From contig CP060225.1 of NCBI GenBank assembly GCA_023898485.1, forward strand, positions 62,001-126,000: a DNA stretch of 64,000 nucleotides, written 5' to 3'. The DNA is from Candidatus Peribacteria bacterium (lineage in GTDB: Bacteria; Patescibacteriota; Gracilibacteria; Absconditabacterales; Absconditicoccaceae). The position numbers were made by a program, and so were the translations under genes. The notes under the pieces are model-generated. The model was given only the letters and a program-made list of their open reading frames with translations. It did no database searches and was not told the origin of the DNA. This document shows, piece by piece, positions 19,136-27,775 of the stretch. Position 1 is the stretch's first letter. Every line of letters starts with the position of its first letter.

Positions 19136-20665
19136 CTACTCAAAATGCACTTCCTCCTGCTCATACCCATCGAAATAAGTCGCCAGGTGCGGCTTTTTTT
19201 CTAATAATGCATCGATAGACTTTCTGAGCATGTCGTAGTCTCCCGACTTGGGATAGACATAGGTGATGGGGTCGAGGAGTCACGTCGGACGGATGATCTG
19301 CTGCACGATCGATTCGCTGTGATCTAGCTCATAGTCCGCAGGAGTCGCAGACACGAACAGGGTCTTGGCTCAGGGTTTATATTTGCCTGCGATGAACTCT
19401 TTGTGTTCGGCCATCATCTGGGGAGTAGTATAGTCGAGTCTCGGACGAAAATAGTCAGCACCATCGGTATAGAGCTGTCCAGTCGACTGATCATATGGCT
19501 CTCGTCACAGTATTGCCTCCAGTTCTCTGAAGTTGAGCGGTCTATGATCGATAGCAGAGGGCAGGCGAAATCCATTATCCACCAGGGAGAGTTTCCTCGA
19601 TTTGTCCGCTTGGGGCATAGCGCGTAGCTGCGGGATAGTCATATGTGATTCATCCACGATCGTCAGCATATCATCTGGGAAATAGTCAAAAATCGTATTG
19701 GGTGCCTGACCCGGTGTACGTCCATCGAAGTAGAGCGAGTAGTTCTCGATACCGTTCGTAAAGCCAGTCTCACGGATCATACGCAGGTCATAGTCGACGC
19801 GTTTATCGAGTCTGTTGGCTTCCAGCATCTTACCAGTTTTTTCGAGTTCGGCGACGCGAGCAGTTTTTTCGCTCATGATGGCAGAGAGGATGGCCTCCTG
19901 ATTCGTCATATCTTGGAGGTATTGCGAACTCGGCCAGATCGTGACTTGGTCGATCATACCCTGATCAGCGAAAGAGATCGGATCCTTGGTGATGATGTAC
20001 TCCAGTGTATGCTCATCGAACACGAGTCTGTAGAGCTTCTTCTCCACCGACGAGTAGATGTCTATGGTTTCCCCCTGGATATCAAACATACCTTGTTCGA
20101 TCTTGGACTGGACGGGATGATATTGCATAGTGAGGAGTTTCTCTTTGATCTCACGAAAATCATAGTCCAGACCCACACGGAAAGTCAGTGAGTTCTTCAC
20201 GAATTCTCTCCTATCTCCGAGACCATAGAGCGAGGAGACTGATGCGACGATGATCGTATCCGGACGTGTCACAAGCGACGCTAGGGCACCGAGTCTGTAC
20301 ATCTCGATTTCTTGATTGATGGTTGCCTCTTTTTCTATATAGAGATCGCGATCTGCCAGATATGACTCAGGTTGATAGTAGTCGAAATAACTCACAAAAT
20401 AGTGCACCGCGTTGTGTGGGAAGAAGTGCTTAAACTCCGTCGCAAGCTGTGCCGCAAGTGTTTTGTTATGTGAGAGGACGAGGGTGGGCTTCTGAAGCTC
20501 CTGGATCATGTGTGCCATGGTAAATGTTTTACCGGTACCCGTCGCACCCAGGAGTGTTTGGACTTGTTGCCCCTCATCGAAGTGATTGGTAATCTGTGCG
20601 ATCGCACTGGGCTGATCACCGGCAGGCTGGTAGGGAGCTTGGAGATCGAAGCGGAAATCGGACAT
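19136..20665 (-). CDS. uvrB: Excinuclease subunit B, lacking the C-terminal helicase domain
   Basis: 509 residues against 650-700 normally. Present are 'PAGDQPSAI', Walker A 'LLGATGTGKTFTMAH', 'HNKTLAAQLATEFKHFFPHN', the beta-hairpin 'YFDYYQPESYL', 'PRTxxxTIVDESH'-type Walker B 'MLTIVDESHMTIPQL' and 'TLFVSATPADYEL'. The sequence continues to 'IIRPTGLLDPITYVYPKSGDYD' and stops with TAG soon afterwards. The whole second RecA-like domain (motifs V-VI, 'GINLLREGLD', 'QTIGRAARN') and the UVR tail are absent, and I find no remainder elsewhere in the window. ATG 20665 ('MSDFRFDL') is used; an upstream ATG at 20725 would add a Ser-rich segment encoded by repeat DNA. UvrA is present at 41013. Confidence 0.85.
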
Positions 20666-20677
20666 GGGGCATGAGGA

Positions 20678-20760
20678 TGAAAAGGACAAAATAGACGAAG
20701 AGGACGAAGTAGATAATAGAACCATTTATGCCATTTAATCTATTTCTTCTACTTATTCCT
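20678..20760. repeat. Short tandem repeat block upstream of uvrB
   Basis: Degenerate 9-base units of the type GACGAAGAG/GACGAAGTA/GATAATAGA, followed by inverted-sense units (TCTATTTCTTCTACTTATTCC). The same repeat type occurs three times inside uvrA, where it encodes Ser/Thr-rich inserts. Confidence 0.6.
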
Positions 20761-20764
20761 TTTC

Positions 20765-20793
20765 TCAAAAACTCCCTCCATCATAGAGAGAGT
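20765..20793 (-). terminator. Hairpin terminator after the 236-residue unknown gene
   Basis: On the minus strand ACTCTCTC pairs with GAGGGAGT (one mismatch) and is followed by TTTTTGAG. Confidence 0.55.
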
Positions 20794-20817
20794 GGGGCAG
20801 TGTTGCAAGAGAGATGA

Positions 20818-21528
20818 CTATGTTACTTCGTTGATATTATGAGTATTTTTACCTGCAGCATAAGCAGAACGATATGTGACTTCATCATTTGGATTGTAGT
20901 ACGGTCATCGTGGAGATCCTCATGTGGTATTAGTTTGATTTGGTGAGTAATTAACGAGTTGGTTAGGATTTGCTGCTATATCTTTTTGTTCATTGATCGC
21001 CGCTACCTGTATACTATCACGATCTTCTTGTGCATGAAGATCATCAGCAGAACCCTTTTCTAATCTAAATTGCCCATTATTTTCTAGGTATTTATTTACA
21101 CTCCATAATTGTAACAGATCAGCGTATTGTTCATTTCTGTGATCTTTATATTCTTTGTATGATTCTCCTGATCAAAATCTCCATACTTTCCTAAAATTTT
21201 TCTTTTGTTCATGGTCACGCATATCATCATTATGTAGTGATCTTTTGATATCACCTAAGAGATCTCCTAAATCATTGTTGACTCATTTCTCTACTCACAG
21301 CTTGACCTTTTCACTTGATAGATTAGTTTCGAATATTTCCTGTTCTACTGTTTGTGTGAGTGATTTTTTTTCTTGATTATCAAGAAGTCTCGACGCAAGG
21401 ATATTTTTTTGTAGATCTTTGAGTTCTTGAGAAGTTTGAGCAAGGATCTGTTCCATAGAGAGATCTTGCTGTGCTGATTCTTTTACATCTTGTTGATAAT
21501 CCTGCTGTTCCAACTTCCCAAAACTCAT
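20818..21528 (-). CDS. Hypothetical hydrophilic protein, helical
   Basis: 236 residues without a signal peptide or membrane span. The N-terminal half is Gln/Glu/Lys/Leu-rich and probably coiled coil ('EQILAQTSQELKDLQKNI', 'KKSLTQTVEQEIFETNL'). The second half contains 'SVNKYLENNGQFRLEKGSA' and ends in a Pro/Asn/Gly/Tyr-rich tail. No family is recognised. Many UGAs (several in the tail) are read as Gly. It lies between rplI and uvrB on the same strand but has its own terminator, so it is probably a separate unit. Confidence 0.65.
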
Positions 21529-21617
21529 GACAGACCTGTATCCAGAAAACTAAAAATAGTATCTAGTTTATAGAGATAGGAACGATATTTGTCATATTTT
21601 TACGCCCAAAAGAAAAA

Positions 21618-21646
21618 ACTCACATTGACAAGTGTCAGATATGAGT
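21618..21646 (-). terminator. Terminator of rplI
   Basis: ACTCATAT pairs with ATGTGAGT (one mismatch) and the loop itself contains TGACA/TGTCA, giving a long hairpin followed by a T run on the minus strand. Confidence 0.7.
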
Positions 21647-21666
21647 CTTTTTTATAAGGTGAGTGA

Positions 21667-22191
21667 TTATTCAGCAGAAGATTCTTCAGTAACCTCTTCT
21701 ACAGCCACCTCAGGATTTTCCGCTTTGATGGTGACAGGGATGGTCTTGGAGATATCTCTGTAGTTGTAGACGACATCATATTTACCAGGTTCAGCGAGTT
21801 TGTTTTTGAGTTTGACGTGATGTGCATTGATTTCTGTCTTGTAGATCTCATTGAGACGATCAACGATGTCATGTTCATCCACCTTCGCATAGAGGAGGCC
21901 ATGTTCATTGACCTTACCGACGAACTCGATACCACCATCCAGCTCTACTTTTGCCAAGAATTCATCCAGACTAGCAACACGTGCAGCTCTTTCTTTCTCT
22001 GCTTTTGCTATCTTAGCAGCGAAATTATGTCTGTTCATAGTATCAGCAGGGACAGCAATATTTTGTGGGAAAAGTATATTTCTCGCGAAGACAGGAGCAA
22101 CTTTTACTTCTTCATATTTTTCTCCCAAATGTTTATCGTCCACGAGAAGAATAACTGAGATTTTTCTGTTTTCAATCTTTCTTTTTGGCAT
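21667..22191 (-). CDS. rplI: 50S ribosomal protein L9
   Basis: 174 residues. Binds 23S rRNA at the base of L1 stalk region in the large subunit. The N-terminal domain begins 'KISVILLVDDKHLGEKYEEV' and has 'ARNILFPQNIAVPA' in place of the usual 'ARNFLIPKGLAV', then the long connecting helix ('FAAKIAKAEKERAARVA') and a C-terminal domain ('KLDGGIEFVGKVNEHGLLYAKV'-like). A short acidic tail (about 15 residues) follows. The ATG at 22191 ('MPKRKIENRK') is chosen; an upstream start would add an unrelated Cys-rich stretch. No UGA is used. Confidence 0.93.
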   Translation of the reverse strand: MPKRKIENRKISVILLVDDKHLGEKYEEVKVAPVFARNILFPQNIAVPADTMNRHNFAAKIAKAEKERAARVASLDEFLAKVELDGGIEFVGKVNEHGLLYAKVDEHDIVDRLNEIYKTEINAHHVKLKNKLAEPGKYDVVYNYRDISKTIPVTIKAENPEVAVEEVTEESSAE

Positions 22192-22268
22192 GGTGTTTTT
22201 TGGACAATCACAAAAACTAAAGACAAGTGGCACAATCTATACATAATCCACACAGGGATTGCAAGCGA

Positions 22269-22655
22269 TTATTCCTGACGCAAACGAGTAGCATAGTCTG
22301 CCATCTCTCCATCAGCATACGATTCGTGTTCTCACAGGGAGAGAGGATTATCTTCCGTACAAGGAATGAGTTTGATATGAGTGTGTGGTACTTCAAGTCA
22401 TTCTACAATCACCATTACATAATCACATCAGAGCACTTCTTTCATATGGAGCATCAGTTCTTGGGTCGTGATCATGAGTATTGCTGCGAGCGCAGGTTCG
22501 ACGTCGTGGAGTCGTCTGGATTCTTCTTTGGGTACGAGGAGGACATGACCCTTGCGAACAGGGTTGATATCCAAAAACGCAATCACTTCATCATCTTCAT
22601 AGATGATCTCTGCAGGTATTTCGCGATTGATAATTTTTGTAAAGATGGAGGGCAT
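22269..22655 (-). CDS. HIT family protein with altered third histidine
   Basis: 128 residues. HIT proteins are small nucleotide hydrolases or transferases. Visible are 'IFTKIINREIPAEIIYEDD', 'AFLDINPVRKGHVLLVPKEE' and the histidine triad region 'LEVPHTHIKLIPC'. The family consensus is His-x-His-x-His-x-x; here the third position is Lys. The middle His that forms the covalent intermediate is kept. Three UGAs are read as Gly, including one just before 'LEVPH', where family members have Gly ('G-x-x-V-P-H'). The gene is divergent from the next orphan. Confidence 0.88.
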
Positions 22656-22739
22656 GAGATAACATATAGATAAATTTGCACTTATGGTATATAATTAGTA
22701 TACTAGAACAAGTAAAGTTTTAGCTCTCTAGAGGATATA

Positions 22740-23291
22740 ATGGCAACATCGCTTTTTGAGAATGAGGTGCAACGCCTTCTAACAGAATGATATACAAAGG
22801 AAGAAGCTGACAATGTAGCAAGTACATATATAAATTTTCTCTACCCTAAAGCACAAAAAACAAGTAAAGAAGTGGCATACAAACATGATGAAATATGAGA
22901 AACATTAAATATAGATCCAGAAAATACAAAAGGTAAAAAAACATCCATGTATCAAGATATGATAGATTATTTTGAAGGTAAGAATGTGAATATGAGACAG
23001 ATTGCAAAACGATTATGAATAGGACAGAAAAGATTACTAGATGAATTATTATCATATACAAAAGAAATAAAGAACATAAAGCAAACACCTCATTTTATTG
23101 ATACTTATTATACACATATTGGTAAGAAGGTTCATAGAAATTGATCAATCTCTAGCATGGCTGATAAGTATATGAATACCATCCTAAATGGGAAAAGGAT
23201 ATTTAAGCACTGGTCAGAGGTAAGGAAGATATTTTTTAGAGTATGAGATAATATGGATGAATACATTGATTATTATGAAAAACATATGTAG
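22740..23291 (+). CDS. AT-rich orphan, possible DNA-binding protein
   Basis: 183 residues, strongly basic, no membrane span. The segment 'MRQIAKRLGIGQKRLLDELL' (about residues 86-105) looks like a helix-turn-helix in which one turn Gly is encoded by UGA. The N-terminal part 'LLTEGYTKEEADNVASTYI' is helical. Base composition is more AT-rich than its neighbours. No family is recognised; a regulator or mobile-element origin is only inference. It is followed by the leader ORF and the P-type ATPase gene on the same strand. Start ATG is preceded by a TATATAAT-containing stretch. Confidence 0.55.
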
Positions 23292-23344
23292 CCACTTTTT
23301 TGTTCAACTGTCGATAATAAAAAACACATAAAGAGGAGAAAATT

Positions 23345-23380
23345 ATGACATACAGAGCTCATATCACTATCATCAGATAG
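23345..23380 (+). CDS. Eleven-codon leader ORF before the P-type ATPase
   Basis: ATG (23345) to TAG encodes MTYRAHITIIR. It is preceded by AAAGAGGAGAAAATT, one of the best Shine-Dalgarno sequences in the window. Its last codons and stop form the left arm and loop of the hairpin at 23364-23383, just before the ATPase start. This arrangement resembles leader peptides that control a downstream gene, but no regulatory amino-acid run is evident. Confidence 0.4.
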   Translation: MTYRAHITIIR

Positions 23381-23390
23381 TGATTTTATT
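23364..23390 (+). promoter_or_regulatory. Perfect 8-bp hairpin with T-rich tail between leader ORF and ATPase gene
   Basis: TCACTATC - ATCA - GATAGTGA followed by TTTTATTATCC. It could act as an attenuator for the ATPase gene or as a terminator of the gene ending at 23291. It overlaps the leader stop codon, so translation of the leader would melt it. Confidence 0.5.
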
Positions 23391-23406
23391 ATCCCTGTTT
23401 TTCTCA

Positions 23407-26142
23407 ATGCAACGATATCAACTTCCACTCTCAGAGATCTATACCAAACTCACAAGTTCTGCTGATGGTCTGACAGCTCATCAGGCACAAGCGAGACTCC
23501 AAGAAGTCGGACCCAATCATATCCAGACGATGACGGGAACGTCAGCACTGACGAAATTTTTTGGTCAGTTCAAAGATTGGATGATTATCCTCCTGATCGT
23601 ATCAGCAGCTCTTTCATTTTATCTCGGGGACTTTAGAACTGGAGCAGTTCTGTCGATTATAGTGCTCTTCAATGCAGTGATCGGTTTCATCCAAGAATAC
23701 AAAGCGGAGAGAGTCATGGAATCACTCAAATCACTTGTTCACCCAGCAGCCAAAGTACTCAGAGATGGATCGGTCGTAGAAGTTCCGGTCCAAGACGTTG
23801 TACCAGGAGATATCGTCATCCTCGAAGAGGGAGACTCTGTACCTGCTGATGTACGTATTATGCTCGAAGACGATATCGCTACCAATGATTTTGCTCTCAC
23901 TGGAGAGTCCAATCCTGTCAAAAAAACCACCGACCCGATTCGCCGTGAAGTTCCTCTTGGTGAGCGTGCCAACCTCGCTTTCATGGGTACGACGGTCGCT
24001 CGCGGACGTGGTCGCGGCATCGTGATCGCTACGGGGACGGACACGATTTTGGGTCAGATTGCCTCTCTTTCTAATGAGACCGAAGGCGATCTTTCACCTC
24101 TCCAACAAGAGATCAATAACATCTCTCTCAAACTCACTATTGGTACGATTGTTGTGGGTGCTATTCTGTTTTTTATTGCACTACTTGTGCATCTTTCTTT
24201 ACAGGAGGCATTTCTCTTTGCGCTCGGGATAGCGATGTCGCTCGTGCCTCAGGGAATGCCTGCACAGATTTCTGTCGCACTATCGCTTGCATCATCACGT
24301 CTCTCTCACCAAAACGTCGTCGTCAAAAAACTCTCATCCGTCGAGACATTGGGCTCTACGACCATCATCTGTACGGACAAAACAGGTACTCTCACCCAAA
24401 ACCAGATGACCGTCGAGCATGTCGTCCTCGGGACGGATGTGTATAATGTCAGCGGCGTAGGATACAAACCACAGGGAAAAATAGTCGATCACAATGGACT
24501 ATCACTTGATCATACTACCCTCAAACAGCGAAAGTATTTTTTCCGAACAGGTATACTGGCATCCACCGCACGTCTCAATCAGCCCGACGAAAATCATCGT
24601 CAGCGGTATGTGCTCGGTGATCCGACCGAAGGAGCACTGATTACACTCGCAGCCAAGGCTGGCTATGATCAGTCTACACTCGAAGAAAATCATACCCTCC
24701 TCAAGCTCTACCCCTTTGACTCCGAACGCAAGAGGATGTCATGTGTGCGTGACGTCGATGGGAGTCAGATCCTTTTTGTAAAGGGTGCGTCAGATGCCAT
24801 CATCAGTCGCTGTACTCATATAGTAGATGGAGGAGAGGAGCGCAGTATCACTGACGCCGACAAGAAAAAACTCCTCAATCAAAACGATGAACGAGCATCC
24901 AATGCGCGTCGTCAGCTTATCTTTGCATACAAAAAAATAGACCCAAACACCGATCGACGTTCGCTTGATGATGAGCAGATAGAAGATGGTCTTGTGCTGC
25001 TGGGTATGGTATCGATGATCGATCCACCTCGCCCTGAAGTCCACGATGCGATGGAAGCCGCCTATCGCGCCCACATCAATGTCGCTATCATCACAGGAGA
25101 TCATGCCCTCACAGCGACCGCTATCGCTCGTCAGGTAGGCCTCGATGCTGATGGGAGAGAGATCGTCACTATCACTGGTACCGAACTCACCAACATGACT
25201 GATAGTGATATTGTTGCTGCATGCATGGCTCATCACATCATTTTCTCTCGTACCGCTCCTCAGGACAAACTTCGTATCGTCTCTGCACTCAAAAACGCAG
25301 GAGCAGTCGTCGCCGTTACAGGAGATGGTATCAACGATGCTCCCGCTCTCAAAAAAGCAGACATCGGTGTAGCGATGGGTATCACTGGTACCGATGTTTC
25401 CAAAGACGCATCAGACCTCATTCTCCTTCAGGATAACTTTTCAGATTTGGTTACTGCGATTCGTGAGTGACGTATCATCTTCGCCAATCTCACCAAAACG
25501 ATTCTTAGTTCACTCACTTCTAACTTAGGAGAATTGACACTTGTTTTGCTTTCACTTGCAGGTGCAGGACTCCGATGATGGCCTATGGCGATTGTTCCAC
25601 TCCTTATTTTGCTGATGGATTTATTGTGAGAAATGGCGCCGCTGACTGCACTGACACGAGACCCAGCGAGGACGAGTCTCATGACCCAAGCACCACGTCG
25701 CACGGATCAGCACCTTCTGCGTCGTAGCGTAATCATAGATTTGATCTGGTCAGGATTTTTGATGGGATTACTGCCATTCCTCGCATTTATCGCTCATATC
25801 TATCTCACAGGAGGCACTCTAGAGACTGTGACTTCGGGTACGGCAGCATACGGTGTCGCAGTGACAGTGACTTACCTATCACTTGTCTTCTGTCAGTATG
25901 CCAATATTCTTGGTCGCAGGGCTGGTACCGACTCTGTCTTCTCTTCATACTTCCGATCCAACCCACAACTTCTCTGGTCGATCGTAGCTACATTGGTACT
26001 CGTATCATGTCTGATCTATATCCCAGCCATCAATGACATAGTAGGCACATGACCTATAGCTCTTATGGATCGAGGACTTGCACTAGGAGCGGGGATCGTC
26101 TTCCTTCTTGTAAGAGATGTGTACAAAAGGATGCAAGCTTAG
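23407..26142 (+). CDS. P2-type cation-transporting ATPase
   Basis: 911 residues, full length. Pumps cations across the membrane using ATP. The N-terminal segment 'ADGLTAHQAQARLQEVGPNH' is the cation-ATPase N domain; then come helices 1-2, 'FALTGESNPVKK', the phosphorylation site 'DKTGTLT' (Asp about 324), 'VKGASDAIISRC', 'GDGINDAPALKKADIGVAMG' (about 639) and six C-terminal helices. It resembles the P2A (SERCA/PMR1-like) and related groups. The TM4 motif, normally P-E-G-L, reads 'VPQGMPAQ' (about 280-287), replacing the calcium-liganding Glu by Gln, so the ion may not be calcium. Five UGAs in the C-terminal half are Gly. The start at 23407 follows the hairpin; GTG at 23380 is less likely. Confidence 0.88.
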
Positions 26143-26213
26143 ATTTTTACACTGTGCTATTTTTGGATACTCGTGGAGATATCACTAGTACTGAAGAGAT
26201 CGATGAAGAAAAT

Positions 26214-26238
26214 CTCTGCCAATGGGTGGAGGTTTTTT
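26214..26238 (+). terminator. Terminator after the P-type ATPase gene
   Basis: CTCTGCC pairs with GGTGGAG (two G-U pairs) and is followed by GTTTTTTG, about 70 bases after the stop codon. Confidence 0.55.
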
Positions 26239-26322
26239 GTTATATTTATTCTTGATATTATTGACATGTTATTTATATTATATTAAATGTTTATATGGTT
26301 TTATTATTTATGTTTTTTATTT

Positions 26323-27273
26323 ATGTTTTTTGATCGTTCTTGTATCAATGATTCATTTGATAAATTGTGAACTTTATTGGATGAATGCTCTAGGGAAACT
26401 ATCATAAGATCTGCCGTGTCGAACGAACTTCTTAAAACATTTTGTAGTTCTCTAGCTGATTTGTCGGATAGTAACTTTAAAAAACTTAAGGCCCAGACAA
26501 CCATTAGTCCCGCTTGAATGATTAAGACAAATATTTTTACCCATAATAATGGTGGTATTCGCTTACATATTTTTCAGAATAATCTTTCTGATATACTTAA
26601 TGATATACCTAAAAATATACATTTTCATGATTTCCAATGATATTCTCATGTATTGATGTGATATATACAGGAGGATCAATATGAGCCATTTCTTGCGAGC
26701 TCAGATGAAAAGAGCGTATACAATAACTTTTTGCAGGATCCACAACTTTCTGAATATGGCACCTCTGCTATTAATAGAGTATTAAATAAATATCTTACTT
26801 CGCAGTATGATACTCTTGATGCTATAGAAGATGACACTCTTATTGATTTTTTATCTACAAAGTATTGAGATATCTCCTCCTTAGCACAGTACCATACTAT
26901 TTTTAACTCAGAGAAATTTATGGATTGAAATATTTTGCGTGAAAGGGTTTGGCCAAGAAATGTATATAGACTCAGGTATATGGGTAGCAGACTTATCTCT
27001 CGTGGTAACTCTTATTTTCTTCCAGCTCATTTGTGACATCATATAGATACTGATTCAATAGGTATTACTAGTACATTATTTGTGTTTGATAGAACATATA
27101 AATCACAGAATTTTCCTAAAATGAATGATTCTGTAGATTTGCCTCGTTGAAATGCTAAAAGATTTCCTCATGAGCAACCTGCTATAGAAAATAGATCTAC
27201 AGATGCATATGATATATCGGATGATGATTTATATGATATCTTTACTAATGTGGGTGTAAGTGCATTATCATAA
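26323..27273 (+). CDS. AT-rich orphan with cupin-like pattern
   Basis: 316 residues, cytoplasmic, rich in Asp, Asn, Ser and Ile, with AT-rich codon use. The middle contains 'NIHFHDFQGYSHVLMGYIQE' and, after about 100 residues, 'SRGNSYFLPAHLGHHI'. The His-x-His plus later 'P-x-H' spacing resembles cysteine-dioxygenase-type cupins, but conserved residues cannot be confirmed by eye. At least nine UGAs are read as Gly. The ATG at 26323 is used because an earlier ATG is out of frame. It ends TAA next to a bidirectional terminator shared with the RRM gene. Confidence 0.5.
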
Positions 27274-27275
27274 AA

Positions 27276-27296
27276 ACCACTCTATTATGGAGTGGT
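27276..27296. terminator. Bidirectional terminator between the cupin-like and RRM genes
   Basis: ACCACTC - TATTATG - GAGTGGT, a perfect 7-bp stem with T-rich flanks on both strands, placed between two convergent genes. Confidence 0.8.
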
Positions 27297-27327
27297 CTTC
27301 TTTTGGTATACTAGTGAGATGAGTAAA

Positions 27328-27639
27328 TTATTCAGCTGACTCATGATGATGTTCTTCTCCATCTGCATCATCTTTGGGGATGGCGAAGTCGATGAAGAGT
27401 GGTCTTTCGTGGAGGACGAGTTGACCGTCTGCTGAAGCTTCTTTTGCTTTGGCTGCGTCTGCTTCGTTGATGAATGTGACGAAACCGAAACCTCTTGGTC
27501 TTCTCTTTTCTCTGTCGAAGGCGGTAGATGCATAGGCTACTTCACCGAACTGACCGAAAAACTCTTTGAGATCCCACCATTTGGTGTCCCAGGATAGATT
27601 ACCGATAAACAATTTGTTCATCTCTTTCTGTTCTGTCAT
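27328..27639 (-). CDS. RRM-type RNA-binding protein
   Basis: 103 residues, a single RNA recognition motif. RNP2 'KLFIGNLSW' and RNP1 'RPRGFGFVTF' are both intact with their aromatic residues, and the spacing of the beta-alpha-beta fold is normal. The C-terminal 20 residues are acidic with His ('DDADGEEHHHESAE'). Bacterial proteins of this size are cold-shock or RNA chaperone-like, known mostly from cyanobacteria and CPR. No UGA is used. The TAA stop is 31 bases from the shared terminator. Upstream lies the divergent gltX promoter. Confidence 0.93.
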   Translation of the reverse strand: MTEQKEMNKLFIGNLSWDTKWWDLKEFFGQFGEVAYASTAFDREKRRPRGFGFVTFINEADAAKAKEASADGQLVLHERPLFIDFAIPKDDADGEEHHHESAE

Positions 27640-27736
27640 AGTATATCACAATGAGGATAAAAACACAGCCAATATACCGCTTCTCAGCACGCAAAGCAAG
27701 AGAAAAGCTTGTATTTCAACTGATAGTGGTTATTCT

Positions 27737-27767
27737 TTGCTTACAATGTTTCTATTTGGTATATAAT
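27737..27767 (+). promoter_or_regulatory. Promoter of gltX with -10 box very close to the start codon
   Basis: TTGCTT, a 17-19 base spacer and TATATAAT preceded by TGG (extended -10). The ATG at 27776 is only 8 bases after the box, so the mRNA would start at or next to the start codon (leaderless). Confidence 0.55.
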
Positions 27768-27775
27768 TAGTATCT

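Noticed and set aside
20666..20725. Upstream ATG of uvrB giving a Ser-rich N-terminus
   Set aside because: The added 20 residues are encoded by repeat DNA and precede the normal UvrB start; kept only as an alternative.
22846..23088. An 80-codon minus-strand hydrophobic frame opposite the orphan at 22740
   Set aside because: Leu/Tyr/Phe-rich shadow of a Lys/Asn-rich AT-rich gene; the plus-strand frame is longer and continuous under code 25.
23380..23406. GTG start for the P-type ATPase at 23380
   Set aside because: It overlaps the leader stop and the hairpin; the ATG at 23407 starts the usual N domain.
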